A stretch of DNA of 64,000 nt from Tricholoma matsutake (taxonomy: Eukaryota > Basidiomycota > Agaricomycetes > Agaricales > Tricholomataceae): assembly GCA_026075535.2 (NCBI GenBank), contig AP026548.1:9858001-9922000 (forward strand), read 5' to 3'. The position numbers were made by a program, and so were the translations under genes. The notes under the pieces were generated by a model. The model saw only the letters and a list, made by a program, of their open reading frames with translations, was not told the DNA's origin and did not search any database. Below are positions 11,028 through 22,630 of this stretch, in pieces (position 1 is the first letter of the stretch; every line of letters begins with the position of its first letter).

Positions 11028-12136
11028 GTGACTCATCACAGATTTTACCATTATGTCCAACCCTCAACTTCTAATCCCAGTCCTAATCCTGTTCCCACAC
11101 CAGCACTAGAGGCAAAAATTGAACAAATGTCACAATTAGTGTCAGTGTTGGCAGCATCACAGCCCAGACAAGTGGAAGTACAACCAGAGATGGCAGGAGA
11201 AAGAGATGATGAGATGGAGGAGATGGTGGAGTGGATGTCGCAGGAGGATGAGACAGCAGAGAAATCTGGAAATGGAAAAGTGTGCTTACCTAAGTATGTG
11301 CCCCCACAAATCTTTGATGGTACCATGGAGAATACAAAATCCTTCATCAGCTCTATAGTATTGTACATCCATGGGAGGAAGCCAGAGTTTTGTACAGCCA
11401 AGTCTAGGATTATGTTTGCTCTCTCATACATCCAGGAGGGGAAAGCACAGTTCTGGAGAAATGAGGCTATAAATCAAATTGCTGTGGGAAATAAACCATT
11501 TGCAACCTTCAAGGAATTTCTGGAGAGATTGGAGGCACAGTTTGGAGATCTTAATCCAAAAGTGACAGTCAATGCCAAATTAAAGACCATGCGCCAAGGT
11601 TCCCTAATGGCGGATGAATTTATTTTGCAGTTCAAAGCAGAAGCTTTGCAAATGGATATGGGAGAAGCTGCGTTGGTAGAATTTTTGAAAGCAGGATTAA
11701 ATCCCTCTTTATTCAAGTCTATCTACCAACTACCTTCTATGCCAGAGAAGTTGGACAAGTGGTATAATTGGGCAATGCACCTTGACCGGCAATATCGGCA
11801 GAAACAGGCAGAGTCAAAGTTGATGTATGGAAGTAGTAAATTTGGAAAGTCATCAGGAGGAAAGTCCGAGAAAGGAAAGGCGCCTCAGGTGCAAGCTCTG
11901 AGGGCACAGCCACCGGCCATGGCAGTGACACCTATAGCTATGGAGTCAGCAGCACCAGCAGAGGCAATGGAGGTTGATCAAGCAGGGAGATGAGCCCCAC
12001 TTAAATGTTTTAACTGTGGGCAGTTAGGACACATTTCTAGGAATTGTAGGCAGAAAAGAAAGATTAGGGAAGCTACAATCAAGGAAGTAAAGCCAGAGGA
12101 AGGCAAGCAGAAGAATTTTGTGGAAGAGTCCCAGTG
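11028..12136 (+). pseudogene. Gypsy1 gag (capsid and zinc knuckle)
   Basis: The frame begins at ATG 11028 and runs 321 codons to TGA 11991. It then continues in the same frame through a canonical CX2CX4HX4C zinc knuckle (CFNCGQLGHISRNC) at 12006-12047, and ends at about 12136. The central part (PPQIFDGTMENTKSFI; IQEGKAQFWRNEA) is the retrotransposon gag capsid domain that packages element RNA in cytoplasmic particles. The TGA at 11991 falls between two arginine-like positions and is best explained as a former CGA. The true start is uncertain, because the ATG at 11028 lies 460 bp after the LTR and no other signal was used. Confidence 0.75.
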
Positions 12137-14480
12137 AAGGTTTCCCCATTGGTGACCCAGAATCATTACAATGTATTAGTATCTGAGGAAACCCAGAGTA
12201 AATCAGAAGAGGAAATCAAGGAGGAGTACAACCATTCTGAATCACGTGACAAAGAAAATTGTCACACACCATTTCTGAAAACCCCTAAATTCTTTATTCG
12301 CTCTGCGTGAATAGAACCCAAAATCACATTGACTGTGGGACTGAAGACAGTGGACACACATGCAGCGATTGATGTGGAAGCATTGCTTGATAGTGGTGCT
12401 ACAAGATTATTCATTAATCGATCCTTCTTACCAGAAATGGTATTAACACATGCAAGCTGGCACAACCTATAATGGTGTATAATATTGATGGAACAGTCAA
12501 TTGTGGAGGAACTATCAAGGAGGAGGTGACTATGGTATTAAAGTATCAGGAGGGTCAGGAGCAAGCCATATTTGAAGTGTGCGATCTTGGGAAAACCAAT
12601 CTAATAATAGGATGTCCATGGTTACAGAAGCATAATCCTGAAATTGATTGGAAAACTGGGAAAGTACAAATGACTCATTGTCCTAAGGAATGTAATGTGT
12701 ATGGGCGGAAGATGAAGAAGGAGAAAAGGAAAAAGAAAGAGAAAGAACATCCGAGGAAGTATTCTGTTACAATGGAGGAAGTGGAGGATGAGGAAATGCC
12801 AAATGGGGAAGTTCCGATCATAATTGAGAAAGAAGAGCAGAAGCAAACCTTTAGAGCAATTCATGGAGGACAGTTGTCGGACAAGAATATTGTGAAGGTG
12901 GAGAAGCCAGTGGAGGAGTGGGTGCTGAAAGTGTATCATGAATATCTGTCAGTGTTCCAGAAGAAGGAGTCTGAGCGAATGCCAGTGCAGAAGCCATGGG
13001 ATCATGGGATTGAGATGAAGCCAGGGTTTGTGCCAAAGAAGTCGAAGGTATATCCATTATCTCCAATGGAACAAGAAGAAGTAGATGCATTCCTGAAGGA
13101 GCAATTGGACAAAGGATACATACAACCTTCAAAATCACTGCAGATGTCACCAATATTCTTCATGCCAAAGAAAGACCAAAGGAAGAGGATGTGTACAGAT
13201 TATAGGTATCTGAATGAGTGGACAGTGAAGAATGCATACCCCCTGCCATTGATCTCAGAAATAATTGACAAGGTAGGAAAAGCCAAGGTCTTTACAAAAT
13301 TGGATTTACGATGGGGATACAACAATGTACAAATAAAGAAAGGAGATGAGTGGAAGGCTGCATTTGCCATGCATCAAGGATCCTTCTAGCTGCTTGTCAT
13401 GTTTTTTGGGATGACAAATAGTCCCCCAACCTTTCAAAATATGATGAATGACATTTTCAAGGACGTAATAGACAAAGGCATGGTAATAATATTTATTGAC
13501 AACATTCTGATATTCATGGAGGATGAAGAAAATCATGAGGCAATAGTGCAGGAGGTGTTATGGAGGTTGGCAGAGAATGATCTATTTTTGAAACCGGAGA
13601 AGTGTGTGTTTGGGGCAAGCGAAATCGAGTTCTTAGGATTATTGATTGGCCCTGACAGGATCAAAATGGATCCAATCAAAGTACAGGTGATCACAGATTG
13701 CCCTGCGCCCATCCATGTCAAGGAGGTTCAAGTCTTCTTGGGACTCGCAAATTATTATTGTTGCTTTGTGCACAATTTTTCTAAAATTGCCGCACCCTTA
13801 CATAACCTCACAAGAAAGGAAGTAGTGTGGAGGTGGGGAGAGTAGCAGCAGACAGTGTTTGAGGAGTTGAAGAGGAAGTTTGTGGAGAGACCAATATTAG
13901 CCCCAGTGGATTTCACATGCACTTTACAAGTGGAATCAGATGTATCTGATTTTGCTACTGGAGTGGTATTATCAATGCTGTGTGAAGATGACAAATGGCA
14001 TCCTTGTGCATATCTGTCCCGAGGGTTGAATGATGTGGAGAGAAATTATGATGTGCATGACAAAGAGATGTTGGGGATAATACAAGCATTGGAGGCATGG
14101 AGGCATTATTTGGAAGGATGTATGCATCAGATTGAGATCTGGACGGATCATCAAAATCTGCAATACTTCATGTCTGCTAAAAAGCTTAATTGCTGGCAAG
14201 CACGTTGGGCATTATTCCTATCGCATTTCAATTTTCACTTGGTCCACAAAGCGGGAAGCTTAATGAGAAAGGCAGATGCATTATCCAGATGTATTGATCA
14301 TAAAAGGGGGGTGGAGGAGGACAATAAGAATGTTACCTTACTCAAACTAGAATACTTTTGCATTTGCGCTATGCATCAAGGGCATCTATTAATAGATAGC
14401 TCGGAAATGGAAATGTTGTCTAAAATTAGACAATGTTCAGAAATGCAAGATTGTAACATGAGACAATCAACCACGACAAG
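12137..14480 (+). pseudogene. Gypsy1 pol, first part: protease, RT, RNase H
   Basis: The protease motif LLDSGAT lies near 12386-12406. A frameshift near 12440 is followed by 305 open codons from 12472 with ILGCPWL-like and RT N-terminal blocks (SPIFFMPKKD; KVFTKLDLRWGY). TAG 13387 and TAG 13843 interrupt the frame, both readable as former CAG Gln codons. The RT catalytic motif reads F-I-D-N at 13492-13503 instead of (Y/F)-x-D-D, so one catalytic Asp is lost. RNase H follows (FTCTLQVESDVSDFATGVVL; EMLGIIQALEAWRHYL; LSRCID) to about 14315. The frame then enters the linker before integrase and breaks at about 14460 at the inversion point. It once made DNA from element RNA but cannot now. Confidence 0.8.
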
Positions 14481-14918
14481 ATACAGAGATACAGCTACAA
14501 GCCCAGTAAGCCAAGGTAAGCAACCAGACATGTAAATCTACTAAACACTTATTCTTCATCATATTAGCATATGATTATCTGTGCACCAGCAGCTGAAACT
14601 GATAGCAATGCCCCAGGAGGTGAGATTCAGACTGCCAAAATAAGTAAAGCGGTATTATATGAACAGCATAGACTTACTAAATGTTTCTTCTTGAATAATA
14701 TTAGTGTATGATCTGTGCGCTGGCAGGGGAAACTGATATAGTGATTAATGACACTGCATCCAGGAGCTGAGATAGTGATTTGGAAGCGAGATTTGGACTG
14801 CCAAAGTAAGTAAAGTATTATACTATGAATGGAAAGCTGCTGAGTACCTTCTTCTTGAATAGACTTAGCTCATCAGCTGTTGGGATGATAAGAAGATTTA
14901 GTGTGTGTATGTGGTCAG
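14461..14918 (-). other. Inverted former 3' flank of Gypsy1
   Basis: This 458-bp stretch is not element sequence. Under the inversion model it is genomic DNA that once lay just right of the 3' LTR. It contains two to three diverged copies of a unit of about 150-170 bp, seen as TTTGGACTGCCAAAGTAAGT at about 14796 and AGACTGCCAAAATAAGTAAA at about 14629, each preceded by ATCTGTGC and a CAG/GGCAG block. Confidence 0.5.
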
Positions 14919-15313
14919 TGTTAGGGTGACACCCACTATCTGCTAGCTAAGACCATGCAGGTTCTCTCTACAAGAAGGGGGCAGGATCTGCACTCATGAT
15001 GGGGGAACTGATGGCTTTGATGCGAGGGGTTATTAATAGGTGAGTTTGTTGACAAAGGCCTTTCACACCCAAAGTGTAGGTGGAATACCTAAGAGAACAC
15101 AACTGGGTCCCCTAGGTGTATATTTAGGGTTTATATACTATGTTACACATATTGTACATTGTTGTTACTGACACGTGTGTACATGCATGTACATCTTGAT
15201 GTGTGCGAAATAAAATTTTCATGCTATCAAAGTGTAGCATCATTTAGCATCATGTAGCGTAATTCAACATAATAAAATAAGAATAAAATTTTATTAGGTA
15301 ATGGGGTGGTTTC
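14919..15313 (-). repeat. Gypsy1 3' LTR, inverted
   Basis: Reverse complement of the 5' LTR family. On the plus strand it starts TGTTAGGGTGACACCCAC and runs to GGGTGGTTTCT at about 15313. The first seven bases of the LTR (TGTTAGG, on the minus strand) are missing at the junction with the chromodomain, so a small deletion fused LTR and pol. It retains a block of about 75 bp that the 5' LTR lost. Confidence 0.85.
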
Positions 15314-16740
15314 TCGCAATGCGATGCAGAGCATTCGGATTACATTTAAAGAATTGGGCGATCATGTTACGCACTCGCTTACAATTCTGTTCAGGTTCCC
15401 ATGAATTATTTTCGTCGGTATAGTTTTTCCACTTTATTAAGAACTCCAATTTCTTCCATCAAAGATGTGAGTCTAGAATTTCTTCAACTATGTATTCTGG
15501 AGCACCTTCTACTATTATCGGAGGTTGCGGAGTAGTTTGTTGGCCAGGAATAGTGGGCAGACAGTAAGGGCGTAGGCGGGATACGTTAATCTCGGGATCA
15601 ATCTTAAATGATCAGGGTAATTTTAGCACTACCGCATTAGGTGAGATCACTTTAGAGATCGCATATGGGCCAACTTGTTTCTCTGTAAGTTTCTTCGAAG
15701 GTCATGGAATATTCAGGTCCTTGGTACTTAGCCATACCAAGTCACCAACTTTGTACTCTGGAGCGTGTGCTTGAGTACGATCCGCGTGTCGCATCATGTC
15801 ATCACGTGCTTTCTTCAATGCCGCCTCTGCTTCCTCTTGTACCCTTTGCATCTTAGATACAAAATCTTCTACCGACTGTACTTTGACTTCCCTTCTGGGT
15901 TCTACTCCCATGCGAGGATGATATCCATAATTCGCAAAAAAGGGTGACATACGTGTAGCCGAATGGAATTTATTATTGTGGGAAAATTCGGCAATTGCCA
16001 ACCATTCAGGCCAGTCGGTTTGTCGGTAGTTGACAAACATACGTAGGTACTGCTCCAACTCCTGATTCATTCTCTCTGTCTGCCCATCAGTCTGCGGGTG
16101 ATATGCCATAGATAATTTAGTTTGAATTCCCAATATGTTGTTTAGTTCTCGCATAAATGTGAAAGCAAATTGTGGTCCACGATTGGAGATAACGGTATTG
16201 GGTAACCCATGTAACTGCCATACCTGATTTAGATAGAGGTGCGCCAAGCCCAATGATGAGGTTTCTGTAGTAGCAGAAATAATATGGACCTCCTTTGTGA
16301 AGCAGTCGCATACTATGAATAGTGCATCATACCCTTGAGCCTCGGGTAATCCGGTAATAAAATCCACAGATATATCTCGCCACGGCACTTTAGGTATAGG
16401 GTTCAGCATTAATTTTCCTGCAGGTTTTTCTGGAAATTTCTTCCCCCTCATGCATGTATCACATCCATCCACATACCCCAACACATACTTTGAAATTCTG
16501 GGCCACCAATAATTTCTCATTACTAATTCCAACATCTTCCATGTCCAGCAGTCAGCATATTATGATGTAACAGGATGATCTCCCTTCACAAATCCTGATC
16601 CCTCAGTACATACACTTTTCCTCAAAACCTTGTTCCTCAGCCCATTCATCTCCTTTAATATTACCTTTCTTCTCTCCCTTCAGAGCTTTCACAGCTTCCA
16701 CTGTGCCATGGATCAACATTTAGTTGAAAATTATGACTGT
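15313..16740 (-). pseudogene. Gypsy1 pol, second part: integrase and chromodomain
   Basis: On the minus strand, 16535-15702 is open for 277 codons. It holds the end of the zinc domain (CDTCMRGK), then the DDE core: Asp in ISVDFITGLPE, Asp-region VISNRGPQF (family SDRG; the Asp is Asn here) and Glu in TDGQTERMNQELE. It ends in the DNA-binding region (YKVGDLVWLSTKDLNIP). After a TGA the same frame continues through SKVISPNAVVLKLP and a chromodomain (EYIVEEILDSHL; FLIKWKNYTDENNSWEPEQN) to about 15320. Stops at NIP-stop, LP-stop and HL-stop are TGA where Arg is usual. Upstream, 16740-16560 holds the diverged N-terminus. The chromodomain marks a chromovirus, whose integrase is steered to heterochromatin marks. 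Confidence 0.85.
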
Positions 16741-17202
16741 TCTAACTTACCTATCCAATCCTCCAGCCCCATACAAGCCTATCCCACCATCCATGCAATA
16801 GCCTGATCCCTTGTCAATGGTCATTCAATAAGAGATAACACTCAGGCTCAATCAACATTGATCACATGTGGAACATAATTAATACATGTGAGCACCACAC
16901 ATCTATTTTTAAATTTGAAAGCAGAACATGCCAGTGGGACGCCACTTCCTGTCACTTGCAGTACATAAATGGTCCACTAAAATTTCAGTCCACATGTGGA
17001 ATTTTCATTGGTTCGATAACTTTAAGATCTTGAGATCTTATCATCTTGAGGTCCATCTGAAATTGTCATACATTTGTTACAGACTTACTATCACAAAGTG
17101 TCAGAAAGCAAGTTGAACTTGCAAATCAGAATTACATGTCATTTGGTGTATATCATTCCTCATCAAAAAGTTTCATACACTTACTCTAATTACTTTTCTA
17201 CT
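16741..17202. other. No gene seen
   Basis: Sequence right of the inversion breakpoint. Nothing recognised; it would be the continuation of the original right flank if the inversion model is correct. Confidence 0.3.
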
Positions 17203-18102
17203 ATGGCCCCAACTGCGACTGCAAATACCTGCACTGTGCACAAGACACCAAAAGTAGACGATGGCCTGACTTGGCAACAGCGCTATTATCAATGGTACCG
17301 TCAATGTTGATCCACTGTTGCATGAGTAGAAATTTCTTACATGCTATAGGCATAAAACAAAAATCCGAGAGAAGGCTCATAAATGCAAACAATTATATCA
17401 TCAAAATAGGTATATATTTCTTTACTGTAAATATATGACTCAAATCACAATATTTCCAGGAAACAGGCAAGAGAATTATTGCAAGCTCCAACTCCTTGTG
17501 CCCTGGCTATGACTCCTCCAAAGCTCCCTGAAGATCCTGTTTCAAATTTAGAGAATCTGCCTCCCAACTTTCATTCTACCATGCACAAAAATCTTGAGGC
17601 ATGTTTTGGAGAAGCAATGCAAGTACTTCAGGATGATCAGATCATTGACCCGATTCAAGGATCAGAGGAGCTTGATCGAGTGGCCCATCTGAGTTGGGTT
17701 ATTATGCGGTGGGGATCAAGTTAGGGTGGCATAGCGTATTGGGTTATCTCGCTTGATCATTCATTTGCATGTGCAAAGGAAGAAGGCTGCCAAGACCAAT
17801 GGCAAGAGCAGCTGCTTAGACATGCATCTATGGGGCAGAGGCTTTTAGCACAGCTCTATGACATGGGTGAGCATCTTCCAAAGGAGCCATATAAGGTGAG
17901 AGAGCTGTGGCGGTTGCAAGTCCAACTTGCTGAGGTGCTTGTGATGGGCATCACCATCATCAATACTCGATGTTCAGTGCTTCCACACTATTGGAATGTG
18001 GACTCATTACCTCCGATGCCCTGGAGTGACGAGGAGTCTGCTGGCGAGACATTGGACGACCCTGATGCTATTGGAGATGCAGATGATGAAGGCAATTTCT
18101 AA
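17203..18102 (+). pseudogene. Host-like protein of unknown function, one internal stop
   Basis: Start at ATG 17203 (MAPTATANTCTVHKTP). Exon 1 ends at 17294, a 165-bp GT-AG intron follows (17295-17459), and exon 2 joins in frame (YQW then KQARELLQAPTP). Exon 2 is open to 18102 except for a single TAG at 17722. After it the same frame reads EEGCQDQWQEQLLRHASMG and ends in an acidic tail (PWSDEESAGETLDD). About 245 residues without the stop. The protein looks soluble and helical; no domain is recognised. The TAG is either a real nonsense mutation or lies in an unrecognised intron. It faces the minus-strand gene that ends at 18239, so the two are convergent. Confidence 0.5.
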
Positions 18103-18238
18103 TATGTCAATTAGAGTTTTAGCTCTTGATTTGTAACTTGCAAAATCAAAACATGGTCTCGGAAACATATCATATTGCATAGCCAACATACAAATAAACT
18201 AAGAACTAAATCAGGTATAATCGCACTACATGACAGGT

Positions 18239-19085
18239 TTACTCAGGTTGATTGGATGGAGGGGTGAGAACATGCTTAGAGATATTGTACATAACCTCAA
18301 TGACTTGGCCTCCATTCAAGGCTTCATCATAAGCAGCTTGGGCAGCTTCTTGTGAGGCATACCGGTGAGCCAAACCACCAGGGACTTCACTAACATTTGA
18401 GGTAACACTTTGACTTATCAAAACATTAAATTTAGCCTGTAGGTATGAACAGGTATGAACAAGAAGACTTATGAGCCAGAGTACACTCCTGGTTTCCTCC
18501 CAACAATAATGGCATACCACTGTCCCTGATCTTCAACATGAGCCGGTGCCAAATTGACAGCTGTCAAGATATTAGTTTAATTCAAGGTTCGAGCACATTT
18601 TTTCCTCACATGGAAGAATAAATGAAGGCACATTGGCATCAGAAACAGTTGAGATGTCCAAAGGAGGTGGAGTCACTGCCACGCCATATGCCTCCTCCCA
18701 GTCGGTGCTACTAGCTGAATGAACAGATATGGCATCACTGGACTGAGTCGAGGGGAGCTGAGGCACAGGTGCAGCTGCAGCATTAGGCTGTGGTATTGCA
18801 ACTACATTATTAAGCATATTAGAAACATGAACCATTGACTAAGTTATAACCATACTTTGTGCACATCTTCTTGAAATCCTTGGGAAGCTCTGTGCTTGGC
18901 ACAGGATGGGGTTCAGTTTGGGTGGCAGGTGCGATGTCTATACCAGGAAGAGGTACATGAATATAGCAAGCAGCATGGACGGCAGTCTGCTGTGAGATAG
19001 AGAGGAGACTAATTGCCTCTGCAGTTGTGAAACAGGTGTTACAGGGTACATGTTCAGTGCTAGCAGAATGGTTCAGTTTGGTCAT
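18239..19085 (-). CDS. RNase H1 N-terminal (viroplasmin-like) domain protein
   Basis: Read on the minus strand from ATG 19085. A 5' exon (MTKLNHSASTEHVPCNTC, to about 18840) has a CX2C pair and a proline-rich linker. A second exon ending at 18610 (low-complexity Ser/Pro) is joined by a 49-bp intron (18609-18561) to GQWYAIIVGRKPG. After another short intron (acceptor near 18445) comes VPGGLAHRYASQEAAQAAYD. The pair W-Y-A-(I/V)-I-V-G-R-x-P-G-(V/I)-Y and the later F/Y-x-S-x-(E/A)-E-A-x-x-A is the RNase H1 N-terminal RNA-DNA-hybrid or dsRNA-binding fold, also found in caulimovirus inclusion protein. No RNase H catalytic domain follows: the protein ends 20 residues later. Multi-copy proteins of this kind are common in mushroom genomes. 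The first splice junction is not resolved. Confidence 0.55.
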
Positions 19086-19772
19086 TGTACTCAGAGAAAG
19101 TTAACTTGCGGAGTTCAATCGTTCAGGATAGACTTTATACTAAAATCTGAGTGATGCCATGTGGGATCGGACATACAATGTGAGGGTGAGAAACACCAGG
19201 GTTGATCATAGAATGACACTAAGAATCTAAAAGATAACCAAGGATTTGTTTATGACATGCCACTAGATAGGCGGTCTACATCTGTCAGCTCACTTATTAT
19301 GGACTAGCATTTAGTAAATTAAACAAGACAACGGGGATCCTTAAAAAAGAAACCTAAAAAATGATGCCAAACGTGTCAGAAAATTGAAGGACTAAATTCA
19401 AAAAGATGAGCACCACAGAATAAGCAGGTCCATTTATGTGGCAGGCCAATGTATTCATTGGTGAGCTTGACTTGAGAGCAATGGCATATTTCTGAAAGTT
19501 TGAAACCTGAACCTACAGTTGATATGGTTCAGTTGAAGTTTAGAAAATAAAATAAAAATAAAAAATAAAAACAAAAACATTGGGATTGACACCACTAGAT
19601 AGCAGGTTGGCATAATTGCTCTTGGCTGAACACCACAGCAAATAACATAAGTTTGCAAAACTATACCTTATCTGAATTTTGCAAACCCATAGTCATCTGA
19701 AGTAATCTTGCAAACTCATCTGAAGCACCTTGCAAAACCATACCTCTGAAGACCAAGTACCTGATCTTCAGT
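19086..19772. other. Intergenic, AT-rich; no gene seen
   Basis: Probable divergent promoter region between the minus-strand gene starting at 19085 and the plus-strand gene starting at 19773. It contains an AAATAAAAATAAA tract at about 19541-19575 and no other recognised feature. A short block (CTTGCAAAACCATACCT) is partly repeated just before 19773. Confidence 0.3.
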
Positions 19773-21793
19773 ATGCCTGTTAGCTGGACAACAGAAGAGC
19801 AACTCGCCTTTCTGAAGGAGGAACTGCCAGGATTTTGCACAGCTCAATGCCAACAATGCATACCTCAATTTTTTAGCAGTCTTGTGGAACGTTGGTTTGA
19901 GCGGTGGGCAGAGCGCAATGCCCTTTTTTTTAGCACTGCAGATGCACCTGCTATGGCCTTAACTCTTGATGATGACAAGAAGGTGACTGTGGCAATCACA
20001 AAGTGGGTGAAGGTAAGCCAATTAATACACAACATTTGATTTAGTATGCTTACATTGACTACTGCACAGCAATTAAGGATGTGGATGCACTGGAATGCTG
20101 GAAAAGAAAAACATCTCTCGGCAAAACCAGATACTACCTGGCTAAAGGACGTGTTAGGAAAAAGCAAAGGTCAAACTCTTCAGGTGGTTGAACTGTATCA
20201 GCAACATTACAAGGACAAGATAGAGGAGCACGTCAAAGCAGAGTTTAACTTATGTGGTGCTGAGACCAACAAAGAATGGATGGCCATCCGCCATCAAGTG
20301 GTTTCTGAGATGTGGAAAGTGGAAGATGAAACTATCATCGCTGAAATCATGGGAGAGGCAGAAGGAGAGAAGCAGAAGTGAAAGGTAAAGAAATCAGAGG
20401 ATGATGGAACTGAGATTAGTAACAGTGTCAAAGCTCAAACTCCTGAGGAGTATGATGCGTTCATCACTTTGTTTTTCTGCCAATACAACTGCTCAATACA
20501 TCGCTTACAGGGCTATAAAATCACTTCCCTCAATTCTTCAATCAGTGTTCCAAGTGATTACTGAAGCTATGGGTTGGGTATTCTTCATCAGTGCCGGTGG
20601 TCCAAACCCTAGTGATGACAGCCATATCTACATGGAGAAGTAAGTACATGTCACATAATATAGTAACCAGACTAATCAGTGTTCTTACTAGTTTTCATTT
20701 TGGTCCTCACATGATGATGGGCAACAATTTTGAAGGCACATATGTTGGGTACCCAGAAGGATTTCAAGAACAGTTCACAATGCACATCAAAAATTGTTTT
20801 TGTAAGTTATTCCTGCAAGAAACATACAAGCAATGTCATTAATGAGTTATAGCAAAGCATATTTGTCAAGCACATACCTTGAGTCATCAATCTTTGAAGC
20901 GCTTGGATGATGAAGAATCCACAGTTGTCAAGAGACTCAGCTCAGACAATGACAGTACCACCTTGAACTCCGAGTCTTCAGCAGTAGCCAGCTCTAATCT
21001 ACAGTCTTCTATCAGAGTCACCTATAACAAAGAAGATCATGATGATGACTGCCCTGACACTTGGGATGGGTCGCCAATGGCAGATATCAATAGCAGTTGT
21101 GATCATGGGAATGATGAAGGCAATTGTCAACAAGTTGATAATCAGTCACATGCCACACCATCCCACACTCAGGCTGCGCCAAATCTGTGCCAGCAAGACT
21201 TCTCAACCCCTTCCCCTCGAAGCATCTCACCTTTCCAACAAGATCACTTATCGCTTCCCTGTGACCCTCAGTGCATGATGCACAGCCAGCAGACCTATTC
21301 CAGTGGTTGCAACACTACCCCGGTATGACCTCCATTTGCTCCAGGCGGTCCGTCTTCCCCAATCAAGAATGTGTTGGCCCATTTGTCTGCAGCATTGATC
21401 CACAACCCTCCCGCAATTCTGCTGGTTACTAACAAAGAGGTTATTGACCCAGTACTGCTTGAAAGGGGGAACTGCTCACCAAATATCCCTGCCCCAGATT
21501 ACCAGCTTCCAGGTGCTACCATTGACCAAATACTGGCAACCACACCAAACAAACATCCATGGAAATCGAATCCTATGAACAAGAAAGCTAAGGGGAACTG
21601 TGGCAGCATCAACAAAGTCCAAGGTCCCAAGAGCTCAGGCATTCAGAAACTGGTCAAAAAAAACACAGGGAAAAAGACTGTACAGACCAAGAATGAACTG
21701 CTGGCACCTGAAACGAGTACAAGGGCATGCAAGCACAAACTCAACCCAAATGGAGAGGAATTCGTGGTTCCAAAGAAGACCAAGCATGCTTGA
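19773..21793 (+). pseudogene. Large host-like protein of unknown function, broken
   Basis: Start ATG 19773 (MPVSWTTEEQLAFLKEELPG). Exon 1 ends at about 20013 at a GTAAGC donor, and exon 2 begins about 20071 (QLRMWMHWNAGKEKHL) and runs to TGA 20379. Later exons read AIKSLPSILQSVFQVITEAMG, then FFISAGGPNPSDD, then NFEGTYVGYPEGFQEQF, then a Ser/Asp-rich region from 20879 and a basic C-terminus to 21793. Breaks: TGA 20379, a frame change near 20460-20510, and TGA 21326 inside an otherwise single frame of 305 codons. This order (helical N-terminus, AGGP block, long disordered basic tail) matches a family of basidiomycete hypothetical proteins I recall, with no known role. The 22-bp GT..AG stretch around the 21326 stop is too short for an intron. 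Confidence 0.5.
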
Positions 21794-22430
21794 GAGAGTA
21801 GTTGTTCAATTAGATACCCTAAGTACTTACTACATGTGTTTTAGTAAGACTATTGCTACTATATCGATAATCATTTGACCCAAAGCTGCATAGCAAAGGA
21901 TATAAGTAACGATCATACAGAGGAAGACACATGTAGGGTCACAGTGAGTATGATAGTCATGTTGCTCTTTACACATACTAGCAGAAGACAGAAGGGAAGA
22001 CAGAAGGGATATGAGGAGTGGCAAGTGCGCTGGCAATGGGTGCACCTACCAAATGACCAAATAAGGTAATCAATTGATCGCTGTGATGGACAGCAATTTA
22101 TGGACCAACTGGCACAAATTTATAGCTGAAGTGGCAGTTGCCCAAAGAGGGCATACGTGTTTTCAGGGTAGGGACTGTGCTTATTTTGGAAAGGGGGTGT
22201 GTTTGCAAAATTTTGCAAACTCAGGTGGCTTGTAACTAGACTGTAGTATGCATGATACACCTGTTCTTATTAGAATACTGTTTTGCAAAATAATGACAGC
22301 TATGCCTGTCTGAATGTGGTCACACATGGCATTGCAATGTGATATCTCATTTTGATAATGGACAAGGGGGCCTGGGGTGGAGACTTGGAACTGCTTTTGT
22401 AGTGATACTCCCTTGATCAGGGTGACAACC
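21794..22430. other. No gene seen
   Basis: Nothing recognised downstream of the gene ending at 21793. A short tandem repeat of AAGACAGAAGGG occurs near 21985-22005. Confidence 0.3.
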
Positions 22431-22630
22431 ACCTAGGGGACCCCAATTGTGTTCTCTTAGGTATTCCACCTATACTTGTGATGTGAAATGCCTTTCTCAA
22501 CCAACTATTCTATTAATAACCCCTTGCATTAAAACCATCAATTTCCCCATCATGTGGGTGCATCCTGCCCCCTTCTTGTAGAGAGAACCTGCATGGTCTT
22601 AGCTAGCAGATAGTGGGTGTCACCCTAACA
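22431..22630 (+). repeat. Gypsy1-family LTR fragment
   Basis: The 3' part of the Gypsy1 LTR in the same orientation as 10222-10566. It runs from CACCTAGGGGACCC through GTTCTCTTAGGTATTCCACC to the end GTGTCACCCTAACA at 22630. It retains the CCCCCTTCTTGTAGAGAGAA block and lacks the 5' half of the LTR. Confidence 0.8.

Larger units (their letters stand above)
10217..16740. mobile_element. Gypsy1: Ty3/gypsy chromovirus with inverted 3' half
   Basis: The order is 5' LTR (10222-10566), gag, protease, RT and RNase H, all on the plus strand to about 14460. After this come 459 bp of non-element DNA, the other LTR in reverse orientation (14919-15313), and the chromodomain and integrase on the minus strand, read from 16740 down to 15313. 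The plus-strand pol stops just where the linker between RNase H and the integrase zinc domain begins, and the minus-strand pol starts just after that point. The 5 bp before the 5' LTR are CTGAC (10217-10221). The 5 bp outside the inverted LTR (14914-14918) are GTCAG, the reverse complement of CTGAC. One insertion followed by an inversion of its 3' part plus flank explains all of this. The element is dead (stops, frameshifts, altered RT motif). Confidence 0.8.

Noticed and set aside
14540..14880. Array of microexons (MICA-type peptide) in the plus orientation
   Set aside because: The segment belongs to the inverted flank, so the plus-strand reading is probably the wrong way round; frames break in the second copy.
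21326..21347. 22-bp intron removing the TGA at 21326
   Set aside because: Starts GT and ends AG but is far below the roughly 47-55 bp introns seen elsewhere in the window, and has no branch site.
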